A DNA stretch of 64,000 nt. Origin: Bellilinea sp034411135 (lineage in GTDB: Bacteria > Chloroflexota > Anaerolineae > Anaerolineales > Anaerolineaceae). Below, one piece after another: positions 16,653 through 25,212 of this stretch. A program made the position numbers and the translations under genes. Below the pieces are notes generated by a model that made no database searches, was not told the DNA's origin, and saw only the letters and a program-made list of their open reading frames with translations. The first letter of the stretch is position 1. Every line of letters begins with the position of its first letter. Location: positions 62,001 to 126,000 of the forward strand of contig DAOUMN010000021.1 of assembly GCA_034411135.1 (NCBI GenBank). Direction: 5' to 3'.

Positions 16653-17216
16653 CTAGCGTTTGTTCATGGCGTTGCGAATGAACTCGCCTTTCAGGCGGTC
16701 ATACTCGCGCGAATCAATCACTCCGCGGTTTAGTATGGATCGTTTGTAGTCGAGATAGGCAGCCCGAAAGTTAATATCCAGGCGCAACCGGTCACGGAAA
16801 GCGCGCAGTAGTTGAACTTCAGGTGCTCCTTCGATTATCGCGTTCACATGAACCTGGTAGCGTTTGCCTTCATAAGTATAAGAACCAACCCACATGGAAC
16901 AGTTTTCTGCAAATGCCACGTCCAAGGTTGCCTCTTGAAAACCAAGCTCTGTCAGTAGTTCACTGGCTGAATGGAGCTGCCCGGATGGGTAGACCACCAT
17001 CAAATCAATGCTGCCCTTTCCCGGCATACCTGGCACTGCAGTGCTGCCAATGTGCTCTACCAGTAAGTATGGGAGCCGTTCGAGGATCAATCCGATGATT
17101 TCGTCTGCCGCTAGTAATGCAGCTGGATCGTATGGTTTGAGTTCAGGTTTACGATATTGATATTCACCGATTAATTTGGGTTGATTAAACATACTTTGTG
17201 AATTGCCCCCTCGCAT
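16653..17216 (-). CDS. GrpB family (nucleotidyltransferase-like) protein
   Basis: This 187-residue protein matches the GrpB/UPF0157 family: VEHIGSTAVPGMPGKGSIDLMV is its hallmark and resembles the nucleotidyltransferase active-site strand with GS and D residues. Family function is not well defined; some members are fused to dephospho-CoA kinase. The ATG at 17216 overlaps the stop of the deoxynucleoside kinase gene (ATGA). An internal ATG at 17192 also fits the family start, with a GAGGGGG 13 bases upstream, so the exact N-terminus is uncertain. Confidence 0.85.
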   Translation of the reverse strand: MRGGNSQSMFNQPKLIGEYQYRKPELKPYDPAALLAADEIIGLILERLPYLLVEHIGSTAVPGMPGKGSIDLMVVYPSGQLHSASELLTELGFQEATLDVAFAENCSMWVGSYTYEGKRYQVHVNAIIEGAPEVQLLRAFRDRLRLDINFRAAYLDYKRSILNRGVIDSREYDRLKGEFIRNAMNKR

Positions 17217-17851
17217 CAGAAGATGATTTCTTCTTTGCCAGTTAGTTTTTTATGAATGCGCTGAACAACGGTATCTAGATGCTGCGGCTGATTGACAAAA
17301 TCTAGATCATCGGTGCGGATGGTCAGCACCGGACACAAATCGAAGGTATGCATCCAATCATCGTAAAATGATTCGAGCAACTGCAGGTAATCAGCGGAAA
17401 TGTTCGACTCAATTTCCCGCCCACGCTGACGAATGCGTTCCAAAAGGAGATTTACCGGTGCTTTTAAGTGGATTAGTAAGGATGGTGTTGGCAGGGTGCG
17501 AATGATGAGGTCAAACACTTTGCGGTAGGTTCGGTAATCGCGCTCGTTGAGGTTACCCAGGTGGTGCAGTGCGCGGGCAAAGATGGCGGCGTCTTCATAA
17601 ATGCTGCGGTCGATGATTGCCGAGCGGGGATCATTCCACATATCCAGGTGTTGCTGGGCACGGTGACCGAGAAAATAAATTTGCAGGTGAAACGACCAGG
17701 AGCGCATATCATTGTAGAAATCGGGCAAGTAGGGATTGTCGGAGACCGATTCGTAGGCTGTGTGCCAACCCAACCGCGCACCAATGCGCTCAGTCAACGA
17801 GGTTTTTCCAGAACCAATGTTACCAGCGACCAGTATTAACCGCTTTGGCAT
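17216..17851 (-). CDS. Deoxynucleoside kinase family protein
   Basis: This 211-residue protein phosphorylates deoxynucleosides in the salvage pathway. It has the P-loop AGNIGSGKTSL at 9-19, the DRSIYEDAAIFA segment that contains the conserved DRS motif, and a lid-like RIRQRGREIE region. By pattern it lies in the deoxyadenosine/deoxyguanosine kinase group, though the base preference is inferred. It is cotranscribed with the GrpB-like gene through an ATGA overlap. A TATAAT on the minus strand lies about 60 bases upstream. Confidence 0.9.
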   Translation of the reverse strand: MPKRLILVAGNIGSGKTSLTERIGARLGWHTAYESVSDNPYLPDFYNDMRSWSFHLQIYFLGHRAQQHLDMWNDPRSAIIDRSIYEDAAIFARALHHLGNLNERDYRTYRKVFDLIIRTLPTPSLLIHLKAPVNLLLERIRQRGREIESNISADYLQLLESFYDDWMHTFDLCPVLTIRTDDLDFVNQPQHLDTVVQRIHKKLTGKEEIIF

Positions 17852-17912
17852 GCATCATCCTCTTCAAGACAGCATAAGGATCAGGCTGCTGATCCTTGGG
17901 GTATTTACTTTT

Positions 17913-17918
17913 ATTATA
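17913..17918 (-). promoter_or_regulatory. Candidate -10 box of the deoxynucleoside kinase gene
   Basis: TATAAT on the minus strand about 60 bases upstream of the start codon. No clear -35 box is visible. Confidence 0.35.
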
Positions 17919-18159
17919 CCGGAAGGCTGTTCCTCACATACGGATTTGAGCACCCGGTTTCACTTCTGTCCAGATCGCAATGGTTTTGTCTGGATTTTCG
18001 ATGTTCCTGGTGAAAAATGTCACGCGTAACTTAACTACCATTAACAGGGTTTTATACCATGTTTGATGTATTGAGTGACTGTAAACGGATGACGTATGTC
18101 CGGAGAAACGGGTTCTTTTTGCAGTTATGTATCCATGAGGTTGTGTTACACTTAATCTT

Positions 18160-18191
18160 GGGTAACCGGTGGGTGGAATGATCGGTTACCC
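18160..18191 (+). other. Hairpin in the leader of the MFS transporter gene
   Basis: GGGTAACCG (18160-18168) pairs exactly with CGGTTACCC (18183-18191) across a 14-base loop, 38 bases before the ATG. The following CCTTTTG is too poor in T for a strong terminator, so it may be an attenuator or operator. Confidence 0.4.
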
Positions 18192-18228
18192 GCCTTTTGT
18201 GGGTGAAATTATTTTTACGAGGTACTCT

Positions 18229-19587
18229 ATGGAAATCGCAATGGATAAAGCCAAGCCAAAGGCGTTGCGTCATCGTGCCCCCACCACCCGCCGGGAACGC
18301 TGGGCGTGGTATTTTTACGATTTTGGCAACTCCGCCTATGCAGCTGTGGTGCTGCTGGCTGTATACGCGGCTTATTTCAAAGGGCAGGTGGTAGGCGGCT
18401 CAGAGGGGACGCGCTTGTGGGGCATCTCGGTGGGTATTGCCATGCTGGTTGTGGCGGTCCTGGCTCCCATCCTGGGTACGATTGCAGACTTTTCGGGTTC
18501 TAAAAAGAAATTCCTGTTCTTTTTCACGGCGCTGGCTGTGGTCTTTACCGCAGCGTTGTTTTTCGTCCAACCGGGAGACATATTTACCGGTATGTTATTC
18601 TTCATCCTGGCGGAAATCGGCTACCGGGCAGCGCAAGTTTTTTACAATGCCTTGTTACCAGAGATTGCCAAACCAGATGAAATTGGAAAGGTTTCGGGCA
18701 AAGGCTGGGCGTTTGGTTCCTTCGGTGGTATTGTGTGCCTGTTAATCGTTCTCGCCTTGATCACCTTGGTGGGCGGTACCGAAATTGTCCGCTTTTCTTT
18801 TCTGATTACCGCGTTTTTCTACCTTGCTTCAGCTATACCGTTGTTTTTATGGCTGCGCGAACGGGCAGAACCACAACCGCTTCACAAGGGAGAGAATTAT
18901 TTCGGGGTGGCATTTCGTCGATTGGGTGAGACGATTCGGGCAGTGCGAAAATACAAAGAGTATGTCAAGTTCATCGTCTCATTTTTGATTTACAACGATG
19001 GAATCATGATGGCGCTCGATTTCGCGGCGATAATTGGGGCTGTTTTATTTGGGATGAATCAGCAGCAATTGATCATCTTCATGATCATTGTCCAGGTCAC
19101 TAGCGTTGCTGGTGCGTACCTGTTTGGTATCCTGGCAGACCGGTTGAGCAGCAAACGGGCGTTGATCCTTTCGCTCATTGCGATGATCGTTGCAGTGGTA
19201 TGGATGCTGTTCGTGCAAAGCCTGGAGGTGTTCTTCGTGATTGGCGCGCTGGCAGGATTTTCATTGACGGGCGTTCAATCGGTCAGCCGTGCTATGGTCG
19301 GACAATTTGCTCCGCCGGATAAAAGTGCGGAATTTTACGGCTTTTTCGAGGTTGGCGGGCGAACCTCTTCCTTCATCGGTCCAGCGGTATATGGGTTTAT
19401 CGCGGCGGAAGCAGCGATTATTTTTGGGCTGCGTGGCTACGATCCGATTAGTGCTGAGCAAACTGGAATTCGTGTAGCCATTGGTTCGATTGTCCTGTTC
19501 CTGGTAATTGGCTTGGTGTTACTGATGCGGGTGCGTCAGCCGCAAGCCTCCACAGGCAGACTGGAAGAACCCGCTCAAAGCGTTTGA
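18229..19587 (+). CDS. MFS transporter of the UMF1 / Atg22-like family
   Basis: This 452-residue membrane protein has about twelve hydrophobic segments. The start WAWYFYDFGNSAYAAVV is the hallmark of the UMF1 group of major-facilitator proteins related to yeast Atg22. Substrates are not known for most bacterial members; amino acid efflux is one possibility. The ATG at 18229 has ACGAGG six bases before it, while an upstream extension lacks a ribosome-binding site. The acyltransferase gene follows after 16 bases and is likely cotranscribed. Confidence 0.88.
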   Translation: MEIAMDKAKPKALRHRAPTTRRERWAWYFYDFGNSAYAAVVLLAVYAAYFKGQVVGGSEGTRLWGISVGIAMLVVAVLAPILGTIADFSGSKKKFLFFFTALAVVFTAALFFVQPGDIFTGMLFFILAEIGYRAAQVFYNALLPEIAKPDEIGKVSGKGWAFGSFGGIVCLLIVLALITLVGGTEIVRFSFLITAFFYLASAIPLFLWLRERAEPQPLHKGENYFGVAFRRLGETIRAVRKYKEYVKFIVSFLIYNDGIMMALDFAAIIGAVLFGMNQQQLIIFMIIVQVTSVAGAYLFGILADRLSSKRALILSLIAMIVAVVWMLFVQSLEVFFVIGALAGFSLTGVQSVSRAMVGQFAPPDKSAEFYGFFEVGGRTSSFIGPAVYGFIAAEAAIIFGLRGYDPISAEQTGIRVAIGSIVLFLVIGLVLLMRVRQPQASTGRLEEPAQSV

Positions 19588-19603
19588 AGGGGTGGGTCAA
19601 TCC

Positions 19604-20344
19604 ATGAGTGTTGAAGCATTCACCATAACCTATCCTCGCCGACGGGTATTGCGCGGTGTATTACGCGGATTGATCCGGGCAGCATTATCTGCGATCACCG
19701 ATTTTTCGATTCAAGGACAGGAAAACCTGCCTCCAGAAGGTCCATTGCTGGTGATCGGCAACCATTTCAATTTTTTGGATCCGGTTGCCGTGATTGGTGC
19801 GCTGCCGTATCCTATTGAATATGTGGGCGGCAGTCAAATGCCGAATGCGCCCAAAGCGGTGTGGTGGATCGCGCGTCTCTATGGCATCTTGCCCGTGAGG
19901 CGCGGCTCGGTTTCACGGGACACACTGTACGCATCACGTAAAGTGCTGGAGCAAAACGGGGTGCTAGGTATTTTTCCTGAAGCGGGTAGTTGGGCTGCCG
20001 TGTTGCGACCAGCGCGTCCCGGCGCGGCGTATCTGGCGAGCTGTACGAAAGCCCGTATCCTTCCGGTTGGGCTGGACGGGATGGAAAATATTTTTCCGTT
20101 TCTACGGCGCGGAAAACGTGCAAAAGTTACCTTGCGATTTGGTGCACCATTTGGTCCGTTTTACGTTTCAGAGCGTGGAGAGTCCGACCGAAACCGGCTG
20201 CAGGAAATTGGACACGAGATGATGCGCCGGATTGCCGCCCTGATCCCTCCGGAACGGCGCGGCGTTTATTCGGATGACCCGGCTCTTCGTGCAGCAGCCA
20301 GGGAGAGCGCAATCTATCCGTGGGAGAATAAACCCGAAGAATAA
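19604..20344 (+). CDS. 1-acyl-glycerol-3-phosphate acyltransferase family protein
   Basis: This 246-residue protein has the PlsC acyltransferase motifs: NHFNFLDP (the HxxxxD catalytic pair) near residue 52, and FPEAGSWA as block III, where the usual Gly of FPEGTR is Ala. It probably acylates a lysophospholipid at the inner face of the membrane, feeding phospholipid synthesis. A GTG at 19592 could start it four residues earlier; the ATG at 19604 is preferred for its GGTGGG spacing. It follows the MFS gene closely. Confidence 0.86.
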   Translation: MSVEAFTITYPRRRVLRGVLRGLIRAALSAITDFSIQGQENLPPEGPLLVIGNHFNFLDPVAVIGALPYPIEYVGGSQMPNAPKAVWWIARLYGILPVRRGSVSRDTLYASRKVLEQNGVLGIFPEAGSWAAVLRPARPGAAYLASCTKARILPVGLDGMENIFPFLRRGKRAKVTLRFGAPFGPFYVSERGESDRNRLQEIGHEMMRRIAALIPPERRGVYSDDPALRAAARESAIYPWENKPEE

Positions 20345-20351
20345 AATTCAA

Positions 20352-20660
20352 TCAGGTGGTTGAGCGCACTTCAAAGCGCTTAAATTCGCCGCTGGCTTCG
20401 GACCATTCTGCGTTCAGGTTGATCACAGTTGCAGCAGGTGGGCCTGAGCGCAGGTGATTTAGGAAGAAATCCAGGGCGGGGCGAGTGCCTTCGGCGAGCA
20501 CTTCGACATCACCATTCCAACGGTTGCGCGTCCAGCCAGTCAATTGCAGACTGCGGGCTTTTTCGAGTACATACATGCGAAAGCCAACCCCTTGAACGTG
20601 TCCTTCGATGATGGCATGCAAGCGCTGAAGAGGTTCATTGGTGGGGGGCATGGGTTTCAC
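20352..20660 (-). CDS. acyP: Acylphosphatase
   Basis: This 102-residue enzyme hydrolyses carboxyl-phosphate bonds of small acyl phosphates. The HVQGVGFRMYV segment holds the catalytic Arg, and GWTRNRWNGDVEV holds the catalytic Asn. The length is normal. The start at 20660 overlaps the end of the upstream peptidase gene by 26 bases; a second ATG at 20651 is equally possible. It is the last gene of a minus-strand run from the site-2-type protease. Confidence 0.93.
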   Translation of the reverse strand: MKPMPPTNEPLQRLHAIIEGHVQGVGFRMYVLEKARSLQLTGWTRNRWNGDVEVLAEGTRPALDFFLNHLRSGPPAATVINLNAEWSEASGEFKRFEVRSTT

Positions 20661-21837
20661 TTTCCTTACGGCGTGGAAGCAGAGTTATCCCAACTGGTAA
20701 AAGGATCAGGATCAGGATTAGAAAGTAAGGCTGGAGGTTCTGCCAGGCAGCTGCTATGAGGTTTCGTCCCAGTGCTTCCTGTTGCCAGCGGGTTTCCAAT
20801 TGGGCAATGGATTGGTCGAAAACCTTGCGCATACCTTCCTCGCAGCCCAACCCGTCCTGGTAAGCGGCAATCAAATTGCGCAAGGAGGAAGCACCATAAT
20901 TTTGCACCAAAAAACGAACGAATGAGGAGGATTGAGCATAAGCCAATAGGGCACCAGACAATTCGCGTGGGAAGCCAGCGCACAGATTGACCATGGGCAG
21001 CAGGGCATCACGATCGATCGCGTTTTGCAACACACGCTGGTATTCAGGGTTGGGGTATAACTCGGCGTTGGATGCCATTCCTTCACTTAACCAAGTGGGA
21101 AGACGGTTGTATCCATCTCCGGCAACTTGATACTGGGCGATGTGCATTAATTCGTGGGGAATTTGGCGTTCCATTTCAGCGCGTTGATCGGGTCCAGCAG
21201 GTATCGAAACCAGAACGACGCCAATATCAGAGCTGGCGTGTCCGGCAATCCAACTGCTTTGGGCAAGATTGAGGGCAGACTGCAAGTCGAGAGCGGACGG
21301 GTAAATGAAAATAGACACCGGAGTTGGCAGTTCGACATCCAATAAGGAGCGTACAGCTTTTTGACTCTGCCCGGCCACTTCCAGTGCCTGCTGCCCAATG
21401 GAGACATCCCCAGACGTCCAAGCAATTTCAAAACCAGAGGTTGTCAGACGCCGCCATTCGAAACGGTTGTCCTCATAGCGGAAATTTTTTTTCGGGCTGG
21501 TGAAAGACTGTCCATCGTCCATTTCGATCTGGTACCAATATGTTACCCAGACAAACGGGCGCAGCGGATTGGTGGCCAGGTCATACACAATGGAGGTCTC
21601 GGTTTTAGATTCCGGATTGAACGCCAGGATGTCAGCTTCTTGATTATCTGGCTGGATAAACAAGAAAGCTTCTTGGATATTTTCGGGCTGATTGAGGTAT
21701 ACCAGAAATGTAATCGTTTCTCCAAATATGATTTGAGGTGGAGTGTCAAAGTCACCCAGCCCGATTTGCGGGCGAGTAGTGGCTGCTATACTGAACAAAC
21801 TCAACAGGAGAATTAAGACCAGAGTTTTATGACGCAA
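20635..21837 (-). CDS. Membrane-anchored peptidase MA-like metallopeptidase
   Basis: This 400-residue protein has an N-terminal hydrophobic segment (about 6-20), an extracytoplasmic region and a C-terminal transmembrane helix (about 368-388). The zinc motif HELMH lies at about 228-232, followed by SEGMA, where the Glu would be the third ligand of a gluzincin. It probably acts outside the cell. The start is likely the TTG at 21837, which has a GGGGGG run nine bases upstream and begins just before the signal segment. Substrate unknown. Neighbours are a HEAT protein and an M50 protease. Confidence 0.75.
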   Translation of the reverse strand: MRHKTLVLILLLSLFSIAATTRPQIGLGDFDTPPQIIFGETITFLVYLNQPENIQEAFLFIQPDNQEADILAFNPESKTETSIVYDLATNPLRPFVWVTYWYQIEMDDGQSFTSPKKNFRYEDNRFEWRRLTTSGFEIAWTSGDVSIGQQALEVAGQSQKAVRSLLDVELPTPVSIFIYPSALDLQSALNLAQSSWIAGHASSDIGVVLVSIPAGPDQRAEMERQIPHELMHIAQYQVAGDGYNRLPTWLSEGMASNAELYPNPEYQRVLQNAIDRDALLPMVNLCAGFPRELSGALLAYAQSSSFVRFLVQNYGASSLRNLIAAYQDGLGCEEGMRKVFDQSIAQLETRWQQEALGRNLIAAAWQNLQPYFLILILILLPVGITLLPRRKESETHAPHQ

Positions 21838-21859
21838 TGCTCGATCCCCCCAGTTTGGG

Positions 21860-22909
21860 TCATATGTGGTAAGAGTTGTCCTTGTCGTCGTCCTTTTCCG
21901 TTTCTTCATCTTCAAGGTTGACCACAGAGTGCAGGTCATCTTCGTCCTGAGCGTCAAAATCGAACATTTCGAAAGAAGATAATCCCTCGGTCAGGAATAA
22001 ATTATCGAGGGCTTCTTCAAGAAATTCAAGTTCATCGCTGTCCTCGGTTTCGGACAGCATGGCTTCCAGCTTTTCCCGCACGTCCTCACCCCCAATTTGA
22101 GATAGAGACCAGATGATCGCCATTCGGAGGTCTTCGTCATCCGAACTTTCATCCAGCATTTCCAGCAGCGGCTCGCGGGCTTCACTGGCAGACAGTTCGC
22201 CGGCAGCGCGCACCGCTTCGAATTGAATGTCCGGGTTGGGATTATCTAATTGATCAACTACTGCGGGGATGTATTCTTCGCTGGCAGAACGTCCCATGGC
22301 GAACAGGGCGGTACTCTGCCAATCGGGATCATCTTGATTGTAGGCGGACATGATCAGGTTTTTGACCTCATTTCGGCTGGAATAACCCAGTGATTCAACT
22401 GCCCGGCGACGGATAAGAGGGGATTGACTGTTCGAAGCAGCGTTGAGCAATTTTTCTTCAACCAGGCGAAGTGCTTCCTGTGGGATCTCTTCCAGTTCGC
22501 CCAGGTAGATAAATCTGCCCAATGTACTGGCAGCTGCAGCACGCACTTGTTCATCCGGGTCTTGTTCGAGCAGGTTAAGCAGCCTGGGGATTAGTCTCTC
22601 GTCCTCGGTTTCCCATAAATAGCGCAAGGCTGCTGTTCGCACACCAGCTTCATTGTCATCCAGGGCAAATACGCATAGATCGTCGAATGCTACCAGAGTA
22701 TTGGCTTCTGCCAGAATTTCCAGATCTTCCATCAACGATACTCGGCGTTGAGGAGAAATTTGCCCCCAAATTGTCTTCAACTTAGTGAAGTCAGTGGGGG
22801 TCAGGTCCGAGAAGCGGTGCAAAAAGGCAGCCGGGAAAGGGCGGCTGTCATCCAACAAAGCCGAAAGGATATCATCAAATGGAACGATGCGCTTCACTTC
22901 TTTATTCAT
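21860..22909 (-). CDS. HEAT-repeat protein
   Basis: This 349-residue acidic protein consists of about seven HEAT-type helical repeats (roughly residues 70-300), seen in recurring AAxxALGxF and IRRRAVESLGY-like helices such as VRAAAASTLGRF and IQFEAVRAAGELS. The C-terminal 45 residues are almost wholly Asp and Glu and probably disordered. There is no signal peptide, so it should act in the cytoplasm as a protein-binding scaffold. Its partner is unknown. It lies 13 bases after the M50 protease gene in the same operon. Confidence 0.85.
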   Translation of the reverse strand: MNKEVKRIVPFDDILSALLDDSRPFPAAFLHRFSDLTPTDFTKLKTIWGQISPQRRVSLMEDLEILAEANTLVAFDDLCVFALDDNEAGVRTAALRYLWETEDERLIPRLLNLLEQDPDEQVRAAAASTLGRFIYLGELEEIPQEALRLVEEKLLNAASNSQSPLIRRRAVESLGYSSRNEVKNLIMSAYNQDDPDWQSTALFAMGRSASEEYIPAVVDQLDNPNPDIQFEAVRAAGELSASEAREPLLEMLDESSDDEDLRMAIIWSLSQIGGEDVREKLEAMLSETEDSDELEFLEEALDNLFLTEGLSSFEMFDFDAQDEDDLHSVVNLEDEETEKDDDKDNSYHI

Positions 22910-22922
22910 TACCTTCTCCTTA

Positions 22923-24005
22923 TCAAGGGAGACGAATGGGATTCAAAATATCCTGGGCGGTGATGTAAAACATTAGCAGAATCAACGCGACAAAACCGAC
23001 CAGATGGACAATATTTTCATACTGTGGCGGAATCCGCCGGCGGGTGATGACTTCTGGAAGGATGAAGAGGATACGCCCTCCATCCAGTGCAGGTATGGGC
23101 AATAAATTGGTCAAGCCCAGTGCAATGGTTATTACGGTCATCAACCGCAGGGTCAATGTGCGGTTGAAGGGATCAGCCGAGGCAGCATTTTCTTCGTCAA
23201 TTTCGCGTGCCTGTGAAAACATCGAATAAATACCTACTGGACCAACCACCCGGGCTTCCTCGCCGGATACCTCGCCTCGAATCAATCGACCGGGCATTTG
23301 CAGGATCAGGCGCGCCTGCTCGAAGGTCGCACTGGCGGATAGAGGAACGGTTCGCAGCCATGATGTGCGCGTAATAGGATTGGTCATGGAAATGCCGAGC
23401 GCACCCTGACCAGGGGGAGGATCGACTCGTGGAACAGCCGTGGTGCTGATTTGCTCGTTACCACGTTGCAGCAGGATTCCAACTTCTTTGCCCTTATTTG
23501 CTTGCACAATCTGGATCAATTGTTCCATACTGGTTACAGGAGTCTGATTGATGCGCAGGATGATATCGCCAACTTCCATGCCAGCCTGTGAAGCCGGGGA
23601 CTGTTGTTCCACACTTGCAATCATCACTTTACTGCTATCTGGGACGCCGGTTTGGGTAAACATGACCGAAAATAACACAATCCCAAGCAGAAGATTTGCC
23701 ACCGGTCCGCCGAGCAGCACCGCAATGCGTGCCAGGGGTCTTGCACTGCCAAACCCGCCCGGAACCGAAGGATCGTTTTCTCCGGATAGGCGGACGAAAG
23801 CACCAAAAGGTATCCAGTTAAGAGAAAATGTTGTTTCTTTCAACTGGAATAACTTGACCATTCGAGGTGGGAAGCCAAAGCCAAATTCTTCGACCTGAAT
23901 CTTGAATAGTTTGGCGACCAAGTAATGCCCAAGTTCATGGACAAATAGCATCAAGCCAAAAAAGAGCACGAATTCCAATAATGTAAGCACGTTCACGTTC
24001 AACAT
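22923..24005 (-). CDS. rseP: Site-2-type membrane zinc protease (M50, RseP-like)
   Basis: This 360-residue intramembrane protease has HELGH at 23-27 in the first transmembrane helix, a PDZ domain (about 125-205, SPASQAGMEVGDIILRINQTPV) and NLLPIPALDGGRI near the C-terminus, which supplies the third zinc ligand. It cleaves transmembrane segments of anti-sigma or signal proteins. The ATG at 24005 has GGAAAGG directly before it; a GTG three codons later would be better spaced. Whether it processes the anti-sigma factor encoded at 11124 is only a possibility. Confidence 0.93.
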   Translation of the reverse strand: MLNVNVLTLLEFVLFFGLMLFVHELGHYLVAKLFKIQVEEFGFGFPPRMVKLFQLKETTFSLNWIPFGAFVRLSGENDPSVPGGFGSARPLARIAVLLGGPVANLLLGIVLFSVMFTQTGVPDSSKVMIASVEQQSPASQAGMEVGDIILRINQTPVTSMEQLIQIVQANKGKEVGILLQRGNEQISTTAVPRVDPPPGQGALGISMTNPITRTSWLRTVPLSASATFEQARLILQMPGRLIRGEVSGEEARVVGPVGIYSMFSQAREIDEENAASADPFNRTLTLRLMTVITIALGLTNLLPIPALDGGRILFILPEVITRRRIPPQYENIVHLVGFVALILLMFYITAQDILNPIRLP

Positions 24006-24077
24006 CCTTTCCGGACGATTTTTCCAATGATTAAGTCGATTATATCTTGTTTGCACCCCCCGTGCAAAACGGTTGTC

Positions 24078-25079
24078 TCAGGCGCCTCGATACTCGTCTG
24101 GCTCCGTGATCCACTCTGCCTTGCCACCGGCACGGGCGGTCAGTAGATTCTCTACGCCTGTGATCCGAACCGCGCGTTTTTTCACCTCTTCCAAAACGGG
24201 TTCAAGGCAAAGGATGTGAACATTGGGTCCAGCATCAAGGGTGTAACAAACCGGTAAACCGTCCTTGCGCCAGAGAGGGATTTGTTTCATCAAGTCAAGT
24301 GAGGCAGTTGTCCAGTAAAACAAGGGCGGAGAAGAGGTCATCATCACTGCATGCATGAGGTTGCTGTCCAACTCGACGATCTCGGCAAAAGTGTCAAAGT
24401 CCCGCTGCAGAATCGCACGGCGGCAGAGATCTAACCGGCGGGGAGAGTCGGCAACGCGGGCGGCTTGCAACGGGCTGGTCGACGCAAGTGCGTGCCCTTC
24501 GGTTGAGCCAGTGGTTTTATGAGCGGCTTGGACAACTGCAATACAATCGACCAGGTTCCAGTGATCCGGGGGCGCAATCGAAATGGCATACGAATCTTCA
24601 TCCCGGTCGCCGCACAGCCATTCAACAAAACCAGCAGGTACCGATCGGCTGGCGGATCCAGAGCCGCGCCGGGCAAGGGCGGAATACTCGCGTTCGCTCA
24701 GGTCGAGTCCGGCGGCGCGGCTGGCTGCCAGGCTAAGCGCAGCAAAGGCGGATGCAGACGAAGCAATCCCTGCGCCGGTTGGAAAATTGTTCTCCGAAAC
24801 TACCTCGGCGAACAAAGATAACCCGGCTTTGGCACGGACGAGATCAAGAAAGGCTGAAACCCGTTCAAGCGGTTTGCCATGTTGTGGACGCTGGTTGAGT
24901 AATAAACGGTCAGCGGTTAGTTTGGGATCAAAACGCACGCTGGTGTGGCTGGTCAATCCTTCCAGATTCATGGAGATTGAACCGTTCAACGGGATACGCA
25001 GCGCATCATCCCGGTTACCCCAGTACTTGATAAATGCGATGTTAGCGCAAGCGACCGCGGTTGCGGTGAATTTCGGCAT
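24078..25079 (-). CDS. mvaD: Diphosphomevalonate or phosphomevalonate decarboxylase
   Basis: This 333-residue GHMP-fold enzyme decarboxylates a mevalonate phosphate to an isopentenyl phosphate. The catalytic set is complete: Lys18 in AFIKYWGN, Arg145 in GSGSASRSV and Asp282 in YTLDAGPNVH, with the ATP loop GAGIASSASAFAA. The usual YWGKRD motif reads YWGNRD here (Asn22). In Chloroflexota a related enzyme is known to use mevalonate 5-phosphate, making isopentenyl phosphate, so the substrate is open. No other mevalonate genes are in this window. An upstream gap of 130 bases may hold its promoter. Confidence 0.88.
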   Translation of the reverse strand: MPKFTATAVACANIAFIKYWGNRDDALRIPLNGSISMNLEGLTSHTSVRFDPKLTADRLLLNQRPQHGKPLERVSAFLDLVRAKAGLSLFAEVVSENNFPTGAGIASSASAFAALSLAASRAAGLDLSEREYSALARRGSGSASRSVPAGFVEWLCGDRDEDSYAISIAPPDHWNLVDCIAVVQAAHKTTGSTEGHALASTSPLQAARVADSPRRLDLCRRAILQRDFDTFAEIVELDSNLMHAVMMTSSPPLFYWTTASLDLMKQIPLWRKDGLPVCYTLDAGPNVHILCLEPVLEEVKKRAVRITGVENLLTARAGGKAEWITEPDEYRGA

Positions 25080-25212
25080 ATTACCTCATTTTTTTTGATC
25101 AATTTCAACGGTAAGTTTACCATGTCCACTGAACATTTCAATGAGGCGGCGTTTGGATTCGAGTTGAGGTTCAAGTAATTAAAGCAACCAAATTCCTGTT
25201 TGAATAAAAGGG

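Larger units (their letters stand above)
17852..18228. other. Divergent intergenic region between kinase and MFS genes
   Basis: These 377 bases contain no open frame I would call. They hold a TATAAT on the minus strand (17913-17918) for the kinase gene, a possible plus-strand TTAACT with TATACC 16 bp later near 18029-18056, and a hairpin at 18160-18191. Confidence 0.45.
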
